Shown here one piece after another: positions 35,161 to 45,168 of a stretch of 64,000 nt of DNA. Positions within the stretch are counted from its first letter, which is position 1; every line of letters starts with the position of its first letter. This DNA is from Allium sativum (lineage: Eukaryota > Streptophyta > Magnoliopsida > Asparagales > Amaryllidaceae): NCBI GenBank assembly GCA_030737875.1, contig CM060926.1, positions 165,935,079 through 165,999,078 of the forward strand, written 5' to 3'. The translations under genes were made by a program, and so were the position numbers. The notes under the pieces were generated by a model. That model had not been told where the DNA came from. It made no database searches and saw only the letters and a list, made by a program, of their open reading frames with translations.

Positions 35161-35785
35161 TAAGATTTGATGAAACACAAAACAAGAAAGTGTGGCCTAA
35201 GAAAGAAAAACAACAATAGCAAAAGAAGAGCGGAAAGAACGACAAAGCTCGAGATAACAGGAAATTTCATAATTGCGGACGCGAGGGTCATTTGGTCAAA
35301 GACTGCAAAAGAAAGAAGAATGCTTGTTTCCATTGTGGATGGGTCAGATACTATTCTAAGGAGTGCCCGAAGAAGCAAGTACAAGGCCAAATGGCAGGAT
35401 CCTCTGGAGGGCTGTGCATGCTCTCGTGGCCGGTGTACCGGGTATAGGTAGGAAAGTTTCTGTTGAAGGTTTGATTTCTCTTTCCAATCATTCTATTAGA
35501 TCTCTTTTTGATTCTAGCGCTTCGCATTCTTTTTTATCTAACTCTATGGTTGAGTCTCTGCACCTTAATACTAGTATGGTTTTGCATCCCGTTGTTGTCT
35601 CAAACCCTATTGGGGGTACGACTCATTTGCCAATGATTTATCGGGGTTTGAGAATATCTGTGTTGGGTGTAGAGTTTGAATGCGACACATATGTGCTTGG
35701 TTTCATGGGCTGTGGTTTGATTCTAGTGATAAATTGGCTAGCCATGTATGGTGCCATTCTGGATTGTGAGAGGAGGCTCGTTTGA
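35161..35785 (+). pseudogene. R3 gag C-terminus and protease
   Basis: R3 gag continues from 13731 with Lys/Asn-rich linker, a first knuckle (FHNCGREGHLVKDC, first Cys lost) and a second damaged knuckle (CFHCGWVRYYSKEC, His to Tyr). The protease is open from 35363 to 35785: FDSSASHSFL at the active site, then GCGLILVINWLAMYGAILDC, where the usual G(M/T)DWL is VINWL. The D-S-S motif equals that of R4 and R5. A stop at 35785 separates it from RT. Confidence 0.85.
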
Positions 35786-36700
35786 CTTTTGACTTGCTAT
35801 GGGAGAACCCTCAAGATTTCTTGTGACCCTAAAGGGTCATTCATGCTTAGTTTCCTAGAGTCGGTTGATGCATCTATTGATGATCTACGATCTGTACTAG
35901 TAGTCTGTGAGTATCCTGATGTTTTTGAGGAGGTTCAGGGCTTATCTCCAAAGCGCGAGATTGATTTCCGTATATACTTGGTAGACAATGCAAAGCTAGT
36001 TGCATTGCCTGTGCGCCATATGGCTCCGAGAGAAAGGAGCTCGGCAAGCAAGTAGGGGAGCTACTTGAGAAATGGTTTATTAGGCGGATCATATCTAAAT
36101 GGGGTTCTCCTTTAGTATTTACCGCTAAGGAAGATGGTCCTCTTCCCTTATGTGTGGATTACAAAGAGTTGAATAAACTCACTAAGGAAAATAGGTACCC
36201 ACTTCCGAGGATATATGATCGTTTGACCAGCTTGTTAGTGCGTCTGTTTTCTCCCAGTTAGACTTAGCCATAGGATTTTATTAGTTGAGGGTGGCCGAGG
36301 AGAGTATAAACAAGACCGCTTTTAGAACTCCAGATGGTTTCTTTGAGTGGCTCGTTATGCCTTTTGAGTTGATGAATGCATTCGCCTATTTTGTGTTACT
36401 AATGAGTAGGGAGTTCCTAAATAAGTTTGTTTTGGTCTTTGTTAATGACATCTTGATTTTCTCGAAGAGTGAGGAAGAGCATGCCCGACATTTAAGAGAG
36501 GTTTTGAAAACTCTCCGAGCGCATTAGCAAAAGGCAAAATTCTCCAAATGTCATTTTTGGAGAAAGGAAGTGAGATTTCTAGGGCATGTGGTCTCTACAG
36601 ATGGGATAGCAGTATGTCCCGCAAAAGTAGTTAAAGTTTAAGATTGGCTGATTCCAAATGATGCAATGGAGGTGAGGAGTTTTTCTCGGTTTAGCGGGCT
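35786..36700 (+). pseudogene. R3 reverse transcriptase, broken
   Basis: Frames 35789-36055 ([34 protein letters not shown]) and 36285-36527 ([30 protein letters not shown]) mark RT. The active site is FVND, not FVDD, and the first catalytic motif near 36255 is preceded by a TAG, so polymerase activity is lost. Frameshifts lie near 36040, 36215 and 36680. A TAG in RAHQ (36526) and a TAA in VQDW (36640) are C-to-T type stops. Confidence 0.85.
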
Positions 36701-36705
36701 ATTAT

Positions 36706-37329
36706 TTGAAGTTCATCAAGGACTTCGCAAAGATACCAGCGCCACTCACCAAACTGATGAAGAATAACCTGAGATTTTCTTGGTGTATATACTGTAAGGA
36801 TGCTTTCCAGCGATTGAAGAGGGCTCTAACAACAGCCCCAGTCTTGACTTTGCCTGATGGGAACAAGGTGTTCACAATATACACTGATGCATATGGTACA
36901 GGGCTTGGTGCGGTTCTGATGCAAGAGGGAAGGGTAGTATGTTATGGAGGTAGACATTTAAGAGTTCATGAGAAGAACTACCCTACCCATGACTTAGAGT
37001 CAGCTTCCATAGTATTTGTGCTTGAGACTTGTTACCATTACCTACTTGGAGATAAGTTCAAGTTGTATATCGATCATAAATCTCTCAAGTACTTGTTCTT
37101 GCAGAAGGATCTCAATTTGAGGCAACAAAGATGGATGGAGTTCCTAGTGTCCTATGACTTTGAGATAGCTTATACCCCTGGCAAGGGTAATGTGGTGGCA
37201 GATGCATTGAGTAGGAAGAGGATGACCTTGAGTCCTCTGTTTGTAGAGAGGCAGAGCTTGGAGTTTATATCGACTTTTGATTATAGACCGTCCAACGAGT
37301 TCACAACTGGTTTATTGGCATCATTATAA
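36706..37329 (+). pseudogene. R3 RNase H, open frame of 207 codons
   Basis: The longest open stretch of R3 Pol: KFIKDFAKIPAPLTKL (end of RT), [21 protein letters not shown] split across this region, [44 protein letters not shown] (family YTDH) and FEIAYTPGKGNVVADALSRK. The domain is complete in order, with the TD at the first catalytic site kept and the second changed to ID. The frame ends at TAA 37329. Confidence 0.85.
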
Positions 37330-38750
37330 GTGCGACCTACTCTATTGGATCAGATAGGAATTTCACAGTGAGAGGACCCACAAATAGCAGATATCTTGGA
37401 TAGGCTCTGTAGGGGAGACTTCCAGTTACCTCAGCAGATATTCCACGGATGATAGGGGATGGTTGCGACGAGATGGAAGGCTTTGTGTTCCACGAGTAGG
37501 TAGTTTATTGAAGATAGTCCTTAAGGAAGCCCATCATTCTAGGATGATTATCCATCCAGGTGGTGATAAGATATATAAAGATATGAAGAGGGTTTTCTTT
37601 TGGGCCGGGATGAAGAAAGATGTAGCGGAGTTCGTTGCTCGAAGTTCCTTGAGGTTTACTTCATTGTTTGGAAGTCCCTTAGTGGAAGTGGGAGAGCGTC
37701 TCTATGGATTTCATTGATGGTTTACCTAGATTGAGGAAAGGCAACAACAATATTTGGGTTATAGTTGACAGGCTTGCAAAGAGCGCTCAATTTATTCCTA
37801 TTAAGAGTAAGAGGACGGCAACATGGTTGGTAGCAATTTATCTTCGTGAGATAGTCCGTCTACGTGGAGTACCTTTTAGTATTGTGAGTGATCGTGACCC
37901 TATTTTCACCAGTGATTTTTGGAGGAGCTTACAAGAGGCATTAGGTACATAGTTGTGTTTGAGAACCTCTTATGACCCTCAGATCGATGGACAGAGGGAG
38001 AGGGTGAATAGAGTTCTTGATGATCTTTTAAGACTGTGTACCTAGACTTCGGAGGGACTTGGGAAGAGCATCTTCCTTTGGTAGAGTTCGCATACAACAA
38101 CAGTTATCAGGTTACTATTGGCATGGCACCCTCGAAGCATTGTACAGACGACCCTATAGATCACCGACTTGTTGGTGGGAGTCTACAGAAATGCTTCTAC
38201 TTGGACTTGAGATGTTTAGAGAGACTTCAAAAAAGATTGATCTTATTCGAAGGCGCATGAAGACATCTCAGGACAGGAAGAAGTCCTAAATAGATAAGAT
38301 AAGGACCAATATTGAGTTTGAAGTAGGAGAATGGTTTTCATCAAGGTATCACCTTTGAGGAATGTGGTTCGTTTTGGATCTGTAGGGAAATTGGCACCAA
38401 GAATTGTAGGGCCATTTCCCATAACAGAAAGGATTGGACAAATGGAATATATAGTAAAGCTACCAGAGAGACTGTCCGGTGTTCATGATATTTTCCACAT
38501 TTCTCATTTACGGAAGTGCTTGCATGATACCGCAGAAGTATTTGAGCCGAGTATGCTTGAGGAAGTAGAGGTGGTATGGGAGGCGATGGTTAGACGAGTC
38601 CCTACCCGTATTCTTGGATCATAGATTAAAAAGCTATGCAACCAAGAGGTCAAGTTGATGAAATTTCAATGGGGAGAATACCCCGAGAATGAAACTTTGG
38701 AGACTGAAGGCAAGATTCGCGCTACGTACCCTTTTCTTTTCAAGGGTATG
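37330..38750 (+). pseudogene. R3 integrase and chromodomain, broken
   Basis: The zinc domain begins at 37463 (EAHHSRMIIHPGGDK); its CxxC end is destroyed by a frame change near 37640. The core is at 37704-37952, with [14 protein letters not shown] and [13 protein letters not shown] intact; a TAG follows LGT. The third site is changed to DGQRERVNRVL (expected DGQTERVNR). Later pieces are TCWWEST, KLAPRIVGPFPI and HISHLRKCL. The chromodomain is split by a TAG after LGS (38625) and continues as KLMKFQWGEYPENETLETEGKI, YPFLFKG. Confidence 0.85.
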
Positions 38751-39327
38751 TTCTTAACTTCTTTTTCCAAAGCTTTTATTCATACTTGTTTCTGTCATTT
38801 AAGTATATCCTATCGATCGAATCTTAGACCTTTAGGTAGGGAACCCATGGATGTAAACAAGTATTTGAAGCATGTTATGTTTGATGGGTGCAACTGGAGG
38901 CAAGTGTTTGCTAGTGGTTGCTTGTGGATGCATATACACACACATTAGGCACTAGATCGGCTCAATCACTCTCATACTGCATATGGATGCGTGTGCATAT
39001 TTTTGTTCTTTTAATGGATGAAAGTAGGTGTATCATCATGTGGATGTTGCATTTGGATGAATGATTGTGCACACATATAGAACTTACATGTTATATTAGG
39101 ATTATTTGCATACATGTTGGATTCATGGCACTAACATACATTGCATTAAGGAGGTCAACTGAATGAGTAAACCACCCGATCTTTCGCATTAGTATAGGGA
39201 CATATACACACACTTTTGCATATGTTCATATAAGCATTAGAAATCTTTTAAGGACAACGGATGCCTGTGATAGGTAGATGAGTAGATGGATGATGGATGT
39301 TAGGATGGGCATTCTTCTTAGCTTAGT
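38751..39327 (+). other. R3 3' untranslated region
   Basis: Noncoding stretch homologous to the R4 and R8 regions: ggatgtaaacaagtatttga, acacacattaggcactagat followed by cggctcaatc, and tgcatatggatg. Confidence 0.78.
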
Positions 39328-39362
39328 GATTTCGAGGACGAAATCCTTTAAGTAAGGGAGAA
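39328..39362 (+). promoter_or_regulatory. R3 pre-PPT hairpin and polypurine tract
   Basis: gatttcg-agga-cgaaatc at 39328-39345 (perfect 7-bp stem), then agtaagggagaa adjoining the 3' LTR at 39363. Confidence 0.87.
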
Positions 39363-40537
39363 TGTAACACCCTGTAATTTTAAAGAACACTATAATGATA
39401 AACTAAATAATACTTAAATGAATGTTGGGAATTAGGTAAAACGAACTATGTCATTCTGTTTGTCTCGAAGTTTTGCTTAAGATAGACTCCGAGTTTGCGT
39501 AAAACGGACAACGTATGAAGAAATTATTAGGCCTAGAAGCTTGTATGCGCACAAGGGAATTATATATATACAAATTAACCAAAAAATTCAAAATTATTCA
39601 AATCTACGAAGCAGGAAAGGGAGGGGGAAATCAGCCTATTAGGGGCCGACCCATGGGTCAACCCCATAACGGGGGTATCGACCCCTATGTTGACCCCAGG
39701 GTCGACCCTACCGAGATCTAGGAAGATTAACCCCCCTGCACTAGGACACATTTCTGAACAAGATTCGTTGACCTTAGGCTATAAATAGGACCTCATTCTC
39801 CTTGTTTTATTCACCAAAAACAATGGAGAAAATGAGGTGCTGCCCCAACTCAGATTAAAATAGCCTATTCTTCTGCAACAACGATTTATACGTATTCAAG
39901 AATCTCTGCTACAACACCAACAAACAATTCTCTGTTATTTAGATCCAGTCATAGTGAGTTCATGTTATTTTCATATATAAACAATTAATAGTAATCTTGA
40001 CATGTTTATAAGTTGGATCTAAACCTGTGCCTATTAGTAACTTGAATCATAACTAAACAGATCTTCCATTACTTGTACACTTGATCCTCTGTTTAGTTCT
40101 TGTATGCCTATCTTTATTATGCTCATTCTATTAGCATGCCTAATCATGTCACCGTATGCCTATCCTGTTAGCATGCTTACTTCTGTCATCATATGTCTGT
40201 CTTGTTATTATGCCTATTCTTGTTCTCTTCTCTCCTTCTTTCCTTTTTTATTTTTGTAGTCAGGCTACCTTCGAGCCTAGGCCTATCTCTGATATATGCG
40301 AGCGCACAAAATTGGAAATGGTAGGGAATGTTAATTCGGGGCATAACTTATATTAAAACATGATTGGGATTTGGGCATAATTTATATCTTGATCTAAAAC
40401 TCTAATTTGGGGCATAACTTGCATTGTGAATCAAACTGGGATTTGGGGCATAATCTCGGATAAACATGAAAATAGGTTAATAATGAACATACCTAGATTT
40501 ATAGTAACTAGAAACTATAATTGCACTTAGACACAAG

Positions 40538-40735
40538 GTTAGATTACACTTTTGGTAGTTGTCTGCCCAGAAACGCCCGACAAATCCAGCGTCCACAAGT
40601 GGTTAATCTAACGTGAGGGTTCGAGTGCATAAATGTACACGTAATAGTACTAAGACATGAGGTTAAGTCCGACTTGTGGTAGAATTTTTCCCGCAACCGC
40701 CCGACACATCCAACATCCACAAGTAGTAGACTTAA
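40538..40735 (+). other. Paired stem-loops (R3 3' LTR)
   Basis: Copies 40538-40611 and 40663-40735, 125 nt apart. Outer arms are ttagatt/aatctaa and ttaagtc/gacttaa, and the inner arms of copy 2 are ttgtgg/ccacaa. Loop: tgcccagaaacgcccgaca and its sister. Confidence 0.7.
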
Positions 40736-40908
40736 TGTGAGAGGTCTAGTCCATTAATAAGCCATAAATGGATAACTTGTTAACCTATAATACTTAACCT
40801 GTTTAAATCTATGGGGGGTTACATGAACCAGTTAAATTGATTAGTGGTTAAGTGAACATGCTTGAATATGTGGGGGTTAAGTTAATCTTGTTAAATCTAT
40901 GGGAGCGG

Positions 40909-40910
<2 letters not shown>

Positions 40911-40966
<56 letters not shown>
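40911..40966. repeat. (TA)28 microsatellite in R3 3' LTR
   Basis: About 56 bp of uninterrupted ta followed by cacacac. The 5' LTR has (AC)n at the homologous place. Confidence 0.97.
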
Positions 40967-40973
<7 letters not shown>

Positions 40974-42183
40974 CCGACAAACTTAACCTGTTTTACATGC
41001 GGGGGTTATGCAATCTTGTTAAACTATTAGGCATAACCTGTTAAAATAATAGTAGTGGGGATGCAAGCCTAGGAGGGAAGCTTAAATCATCTGTTGTGTG
41101 GGATCCATTTCAGTCAGTAACCCATCTTGGTATCAAACGAGTACTCCTAACTAAGTCAGGGTCGGGACACACTTACTGAGCTGATTATAAGAGGTCACTT
41201 GAGTGAGGGTGTTGACAGCGCGTTGCATATGAGTCATGTGCGTGCATGGGTCCGCTTGCTAGGGAAGATAAGATGTTGTGACATCAGTAGATATAGCTAT
41301 GCATCTTGAAAATAACGGGGTTTCCACTTTAGGAAGTGATACATCCTACTGTGGGATCGGCACTGGTATCTACGGGGTAGGAAGCCGATCATTGGGGATA
41401 GTAATTAGGGTACATCTAGTCTTGCTTATTGGGAGCCTGTTATTATTGTTGGGGGTAACATCTGTCATTCCTATTGAGCTACCTGTTATTCTTGTTGGGG
41501 GTAAAACCTATAACTAGAAGTACACCTAAGTCTACCATCTTGTTCAAGTTGGGATCATCTTATTCTTGTTATGCTAGTATTGGTGCAGAGAAAAGTACTT
41601 GAGAAGCGCAATATATTCTGTCATGTTTATTCTGTTCATCCTACTCAGTCTGTTATACCTGTCTTATGATACTGTTATCTCTTCCATCCAGTTTATATGC
41701 CTGTCATGATGCTTTTACTTATTTATATGCTAAAATAACTAGGCTCGCCAGACTTTATATCTAACCCATTTTGTTTCCTTTTATCTCTCTTCCGTTGCCC
41801 CCTCAGGTTCTCAGGGTGGGAATACCCTGGCTTGATTTGGATTCTATCTTTCATTCTTCTTGGAGCTACTTAGATGTGCCGCTTTGATTTGTTATCTTCT
41901 CTGATATAGCTATATTTGTGGGGAACTATGCTTCTTTTATTACTATACTCTGGTGATTTTAGTACAAGACAGAAGTTTTAAGTTGATGTAATGGGTTTTA
42001 TGTATTTAAGACTTATGATGTAACTACGTTTTGGACCATGATGTTTTCTGTTTAATAATGTTTTAAATTCCGCTCTTATTTTATATTTGTCTCGTAGTGT
42101 TTCTGTTTCTGTTTTCCTATAATGCTTCACGAAACTTAATGCATTCTGATAAAGAGTGACATTAACGATTGTGGGGTGTTACA

Positions 42184-43664
42184 AAATATCACGCTTGAGG
42201 CATTACGGAGTTCTGAAGTAACCTGAAGAAGGTTTATTTAACTTGGCACAAATGAGGCCTTACTCCATCAGTTACTCTTTGGATCATGAATAAGATGGTA
42301 TACATTTTGATAATATGAAAACCTGCTAATGCTTCCCAATATTCGGAAGGTAAGGGTTTCACAATGCTTATTGACTTAAATGATCCTTCCACATCGAGCC
42401 ATCCCGAAGGGCTTTAGTTGCGTAAGTGATCAAGCCATCAGCCTGCGGTCAACCCCCTTTCCGGGGTTGAGTAGCATTATGCTCATTATGAGAGGGTTGA
42501 TTCACATTGCCATCCTTCTAGGTATAAAGGGGAGAAGGCTTCGGGTTTCCACAAAGCCCTTCCACCTTTACGAAGGGGCCATGAACAACTCTTTCATACA
42601 AAGGTCAGTGTTAACTCTTTTTTTCATCATAAATAACACAACATGATTATCAAGTCATAGAAAGTTCAAGTTCCATACTTCTTCATTTGTAAATCATAGA
42701 AGTATTAAAAGAGTTGAACAAATCCCCGGTTTGATTTGGAAATTAGGGTTTGCTTCTTAGAGAATAAGAAACAAGATTGAGGAATGAAGAATTCGTCCTC
42801 CAAAATGAGGCACCTAGTTTATTATTTATAGAGAGATTAGGGCCCCTTCTATTGTTGGGCTATTGGGCATGCAGATGCCTCTGTCGGCCGCTTTTCTCCT
42901 TGGTCTCAGATATTTAGCTTTCGGCTGCTTTTGTGGTGATGACTATAGATTCCGGAGTGGGGGTCCCGGTTGTGGCTCTCGGGTGTGGACTCTCGGTCAT
43001 AAGCTTCCGGATGTAGGCTTTCGGTTTCCTCATGGAAACTTAGAGGAGCTTGCCCTCATGGTGTATGTAGATAGCTGCTGGTTCAGAATCACTGTCAGTG
43101 TCTGCGCTAGGTAGATGAGTATGGATTGCCCGTGTCCCCTTTATGGTTTCATTTTACCTTCTGGTGGAGCTTTCGAATGGAGCCTAACCTCCGGAGGATA
43201 GTTTCCAATGTTTCGTTCATTGTTTAATAGAATGACCTCTTGGTGCTTGAATATTTCATGGATAGTCCCGGCTAACCCCTGGTTATTTTAAGCTTGGTAT
43301 CTTTAATTCCTTTATCTCTGGATATATCAGTGTTTAAGCAGGTTAGTACCGATAGTCCCTTTGTCTTTCCTGGTTTCGGTTAGTGGAACTCTTGACTCCC
43401 TATGTCTTAGCTTCTAACATGGATGATCTTTTGTTATAAAATCACCCTGCCGGATACATACTGTCGGATGAACCCTGCTGGATAAACCTCGCTGGATAGA
43501 CCCTGCCGGATAAACCCCGTCGGATATATCCTGCCGACATCTGTAGCTTTGAGCTTTCACCGGTATTTGCCTTTTTACTTATGGAGGATTCTTCTGTCCC
43601 TGTGCTCACCTAATACCCCTTCACTTGTCAGTCTGTTTAGGGGTTAATTTTTGGTAGTAACACA
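42184..43664 (-). mobile_element. R6: LTR fragment on the minus strand
   Basis: Read on the minus strand from 43664 it starts TGTGTTACTACCAAAAATTA, LTR-like. An arrangement of short CGG-containing repeats follows (14-bp array 43452-43535 and looser ones near 42950-43025), then a TATA box CTCTATAAATAAT (42822-42834). Next comes a leader with AAACCCTAATTTCC, a telo-box-like plant promoter motif (near 42735-42755). No gag, pol or primer site is visible. The left end coincides with the end of R3, so R3 may have inserted here. Lineage uncertain; the start is unlike the R3-R5/R8 LTRs. The ORFs inside it (42380-42646, 42863-43114) are not convincing. Confidence 0.4.
43452..43535. repeat. 14-bp tandem array, six copies
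   Basis: Units ggat(a/g)(a/c)a..c(t/c)g(c/t)c at exact 14-bp steps (43452, 43466, 43480, 43494, 43508, 43522), each diverged at a few positions. It lies in the presumed U3 of R6. Confidence 0.85.
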
Positions 43665-44462
43665 AAATATTCAGGTTCAAAATATTTGTCGATATTGAAA
43701 TTTGATGTAGCAAGTAAGTATTTTAATCAATGACATTTGTATTTAGACTAAGTACTTAAGTCAATATTAAGCTAAACTAAAACAATTCCTAAGCTAATTA
43801 AATAAAACACATCCATGTGCTTACTTTTAAGGTGTCACTTTCTTCCACTTCCTTCTCTTCTCTTTACACCTCACTTCCTCTCTTTTCCTTTCATGATTTC
43901 CTCCTTTTGAGTTATCTTCTTTTCCATGATTCCTACTTTTGTGTTGTCATCCTCTCCTTCATTTTCCACTTCCATAAAACAACACTTTCTTCTTCCTTCC
44001 TCTTTACTTTTCTTTTTCTTTTCCTTTGCAAACTTGGGTTCCCTTATTTTTCACATGGGAAGCCCAGTATTCAGGTTAGTAATTAAGTCTATTTTGGAGC
44101 TAAGTATGGAAGCTGATTTATGGAAGCTTGTTTTGGACTGGAGCAAGGGGAGAAGATGGATGTTTTTTGGACTCTCTTTGAAGAGTCGTTCTCTTTATGT
44201 TATTTCCGCTGTGCATTTATTTTCGCTAAGTATTTGTTTTAGCTATATTATGTTTAGATTCTGTGTGCTATATTAACTCTGATGTATTATGATGTAAACT
44301 GATGTTTATATTATGTACATTATAGTGTTGTTATGTCACGTTGTTATTTAATGTGTTGTACCCTAGAGTCAATCTGTCCTCTTGGCACTAGGAATTTCAA
44401 TACATGAATACTGGGGATGTATTAGTGTCGAGTTCCAAGGACAAAGAGGGTGGGTCATCACA
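43665..44462 (+). mobile_element. R7: 3' part of an LTR, plus strand
   Basis: It ends gggtgggtcatcaca, followed within three bases by a tRNA-Met-type primer site, so 44462 is the 3' end of a 5' LTR. Upstream is a pyrimidine-rich stretch (43840-44010) with cttcc and ctctt runs. No LTR start is seen before R6, so R6 probably interrupts this LTR. ORFs 43817-44086 and 43926-44276 run through the Ser/Phe-coding CT-rich region and are not genes. Confidence 0.6.
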
Positions 44463-44464
44463 CA

Positions 44465-44476
44465 TAGTATCCGAGC
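44465..44476 (+). other. R7 primer-binding site
   Basis: tagtatccgagc, with three differences from TGGTATCAGAGC. The flank (ctaaggtttaacc) also fits an element leader. Confidence 0.6.
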
Positions 44477-44730
44477 TAAGGTTTAACCTTAGTTATAGGA
44501 TATAACTCTTTAAAAGACTCATCAGAGATAGGATCAATAGTATTCTAGGACAAGTATCTCGAGGGAGATAGAGTTAGTGACACCCAAATATGAGTACAAT
44601 CACAAAAAATACACAAATGTTGAACACATTTCCATTCATATCTATCTATATGCTTTAACATATTCCCTAAGATAACATTCCTGTTTGCCTAACTCTTTTT
44701 AGATACAAACAATTAATAGTAATCTTGACA
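44477..44730 (+). other. R7 leader, ending in a short piece of another LTR
   Basis: Noncoding. The last ~40 bp contain aaacaattaatagtaatctt plus gacatgt, 27 bases identical to the R3 3' LTR near 39979-40005. The match ends at the tgt that is also the first three bases of R8. Confidence 0.5.
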
Positions 44731-45014
44731 TGTAACACCCTGTACTTTCAAATATTAAAAATTAGCAAGTTAAATAATACTTAATTTTAAAAGTGGGAAT
44801 TGAGGGAAACGGGTTACGCCATTGCGTTCGTCTCGAAATTCTGCTTGAGATAGAGTCCGAGTTTACATGAATTGGACTCCATATGAAGAAGTTACGGAGG
44901 TTGGAAGATTTCAAGTTTAAGCAGAAAATAAATATAAATAATAATTAAAATAAAAAACCAGTTCAAAATTCGGACAGAACAGGCTGAGCGAGAAATTTCC
45001 GCTCAGGGTGTCGA

Positions 45015-45168
45015 CCCCCCCGGGGGAGTCGACATAGGTGTCGACCCCCTATAGCCCGCCCAGGGTGTCGACCCCCCATGGGGAATCGACATAGGTGCCG
45101 ACCCCCCAATAGGGGAGTATACATAGGTGTCAACCCCCCTGTAGGGAGTCGACCCCTTTGAGATCCAA
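45015..45168 (+). repeat. GTCGAC-rich block in R8 5' LTR U3
   Basis: Repeated gtcgacccccc, ggggagtcgacataggtgtc and related units, partly mutated (gtatac, gccgac). The 3' LTR has a shorter version (62145-62223), so copy number differs within one element. Confidence 0.85.

Larger units (their letters stand above)
11306..42183 (+). mobile_element. R3: outer Tekay/Del-type chromovirus, interrupted by R4
   Basis: R3 is a full-length Ty3/gypsy element apart from the first ~1.2 kb of its 5' LTR. In order: truncated 5' LTR, tRNA-Met primer site, gag, [R4 nest], rest of gag, protease, RT, RNase H, integrase, chromodomain, polypurine tract, and 3' LTR ending at 42183. The two halves of gag join exactly across R4 through the duplicated GAGGC. 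All frames carry stops and frameshifts, so it is non-functional as it stands. Its own target duplication cannot be seen because the left end is displaced out of the window; the right flank is aaata. Confidence 0.88.
39363..42183 (+). mobile_element. R3 3' LTR (2821 bp)
   Basis: Runs from tgtaacaccctgtaatttt to gtggggtgttaca. It contains a GTCGAC-type block (39650-39712), TATA box ctataaatagg (39779-39789), the stem-loop pair (40538-40735), a (TA)n tract (40911-40966) and a decayed polyadenylation signal (aataat near 42054). It gives the reference for the missing start of the 5' LTR. Confidence 0.93.

Noticed and set aside
42863..43114. 83-codon ORF with Cys/Gly-rich sequence
   Set aside because: It runs across degenerate CGG-containing repeats in the presumed U3 of R6, with no domain and no conserved partner in the window.
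43817..44276. Two overlapping ORFs rich in Ser, Phe and Leu
   Set aside because: They arise from a pyrimidine-rich leader of the R7 LTR in two frames.
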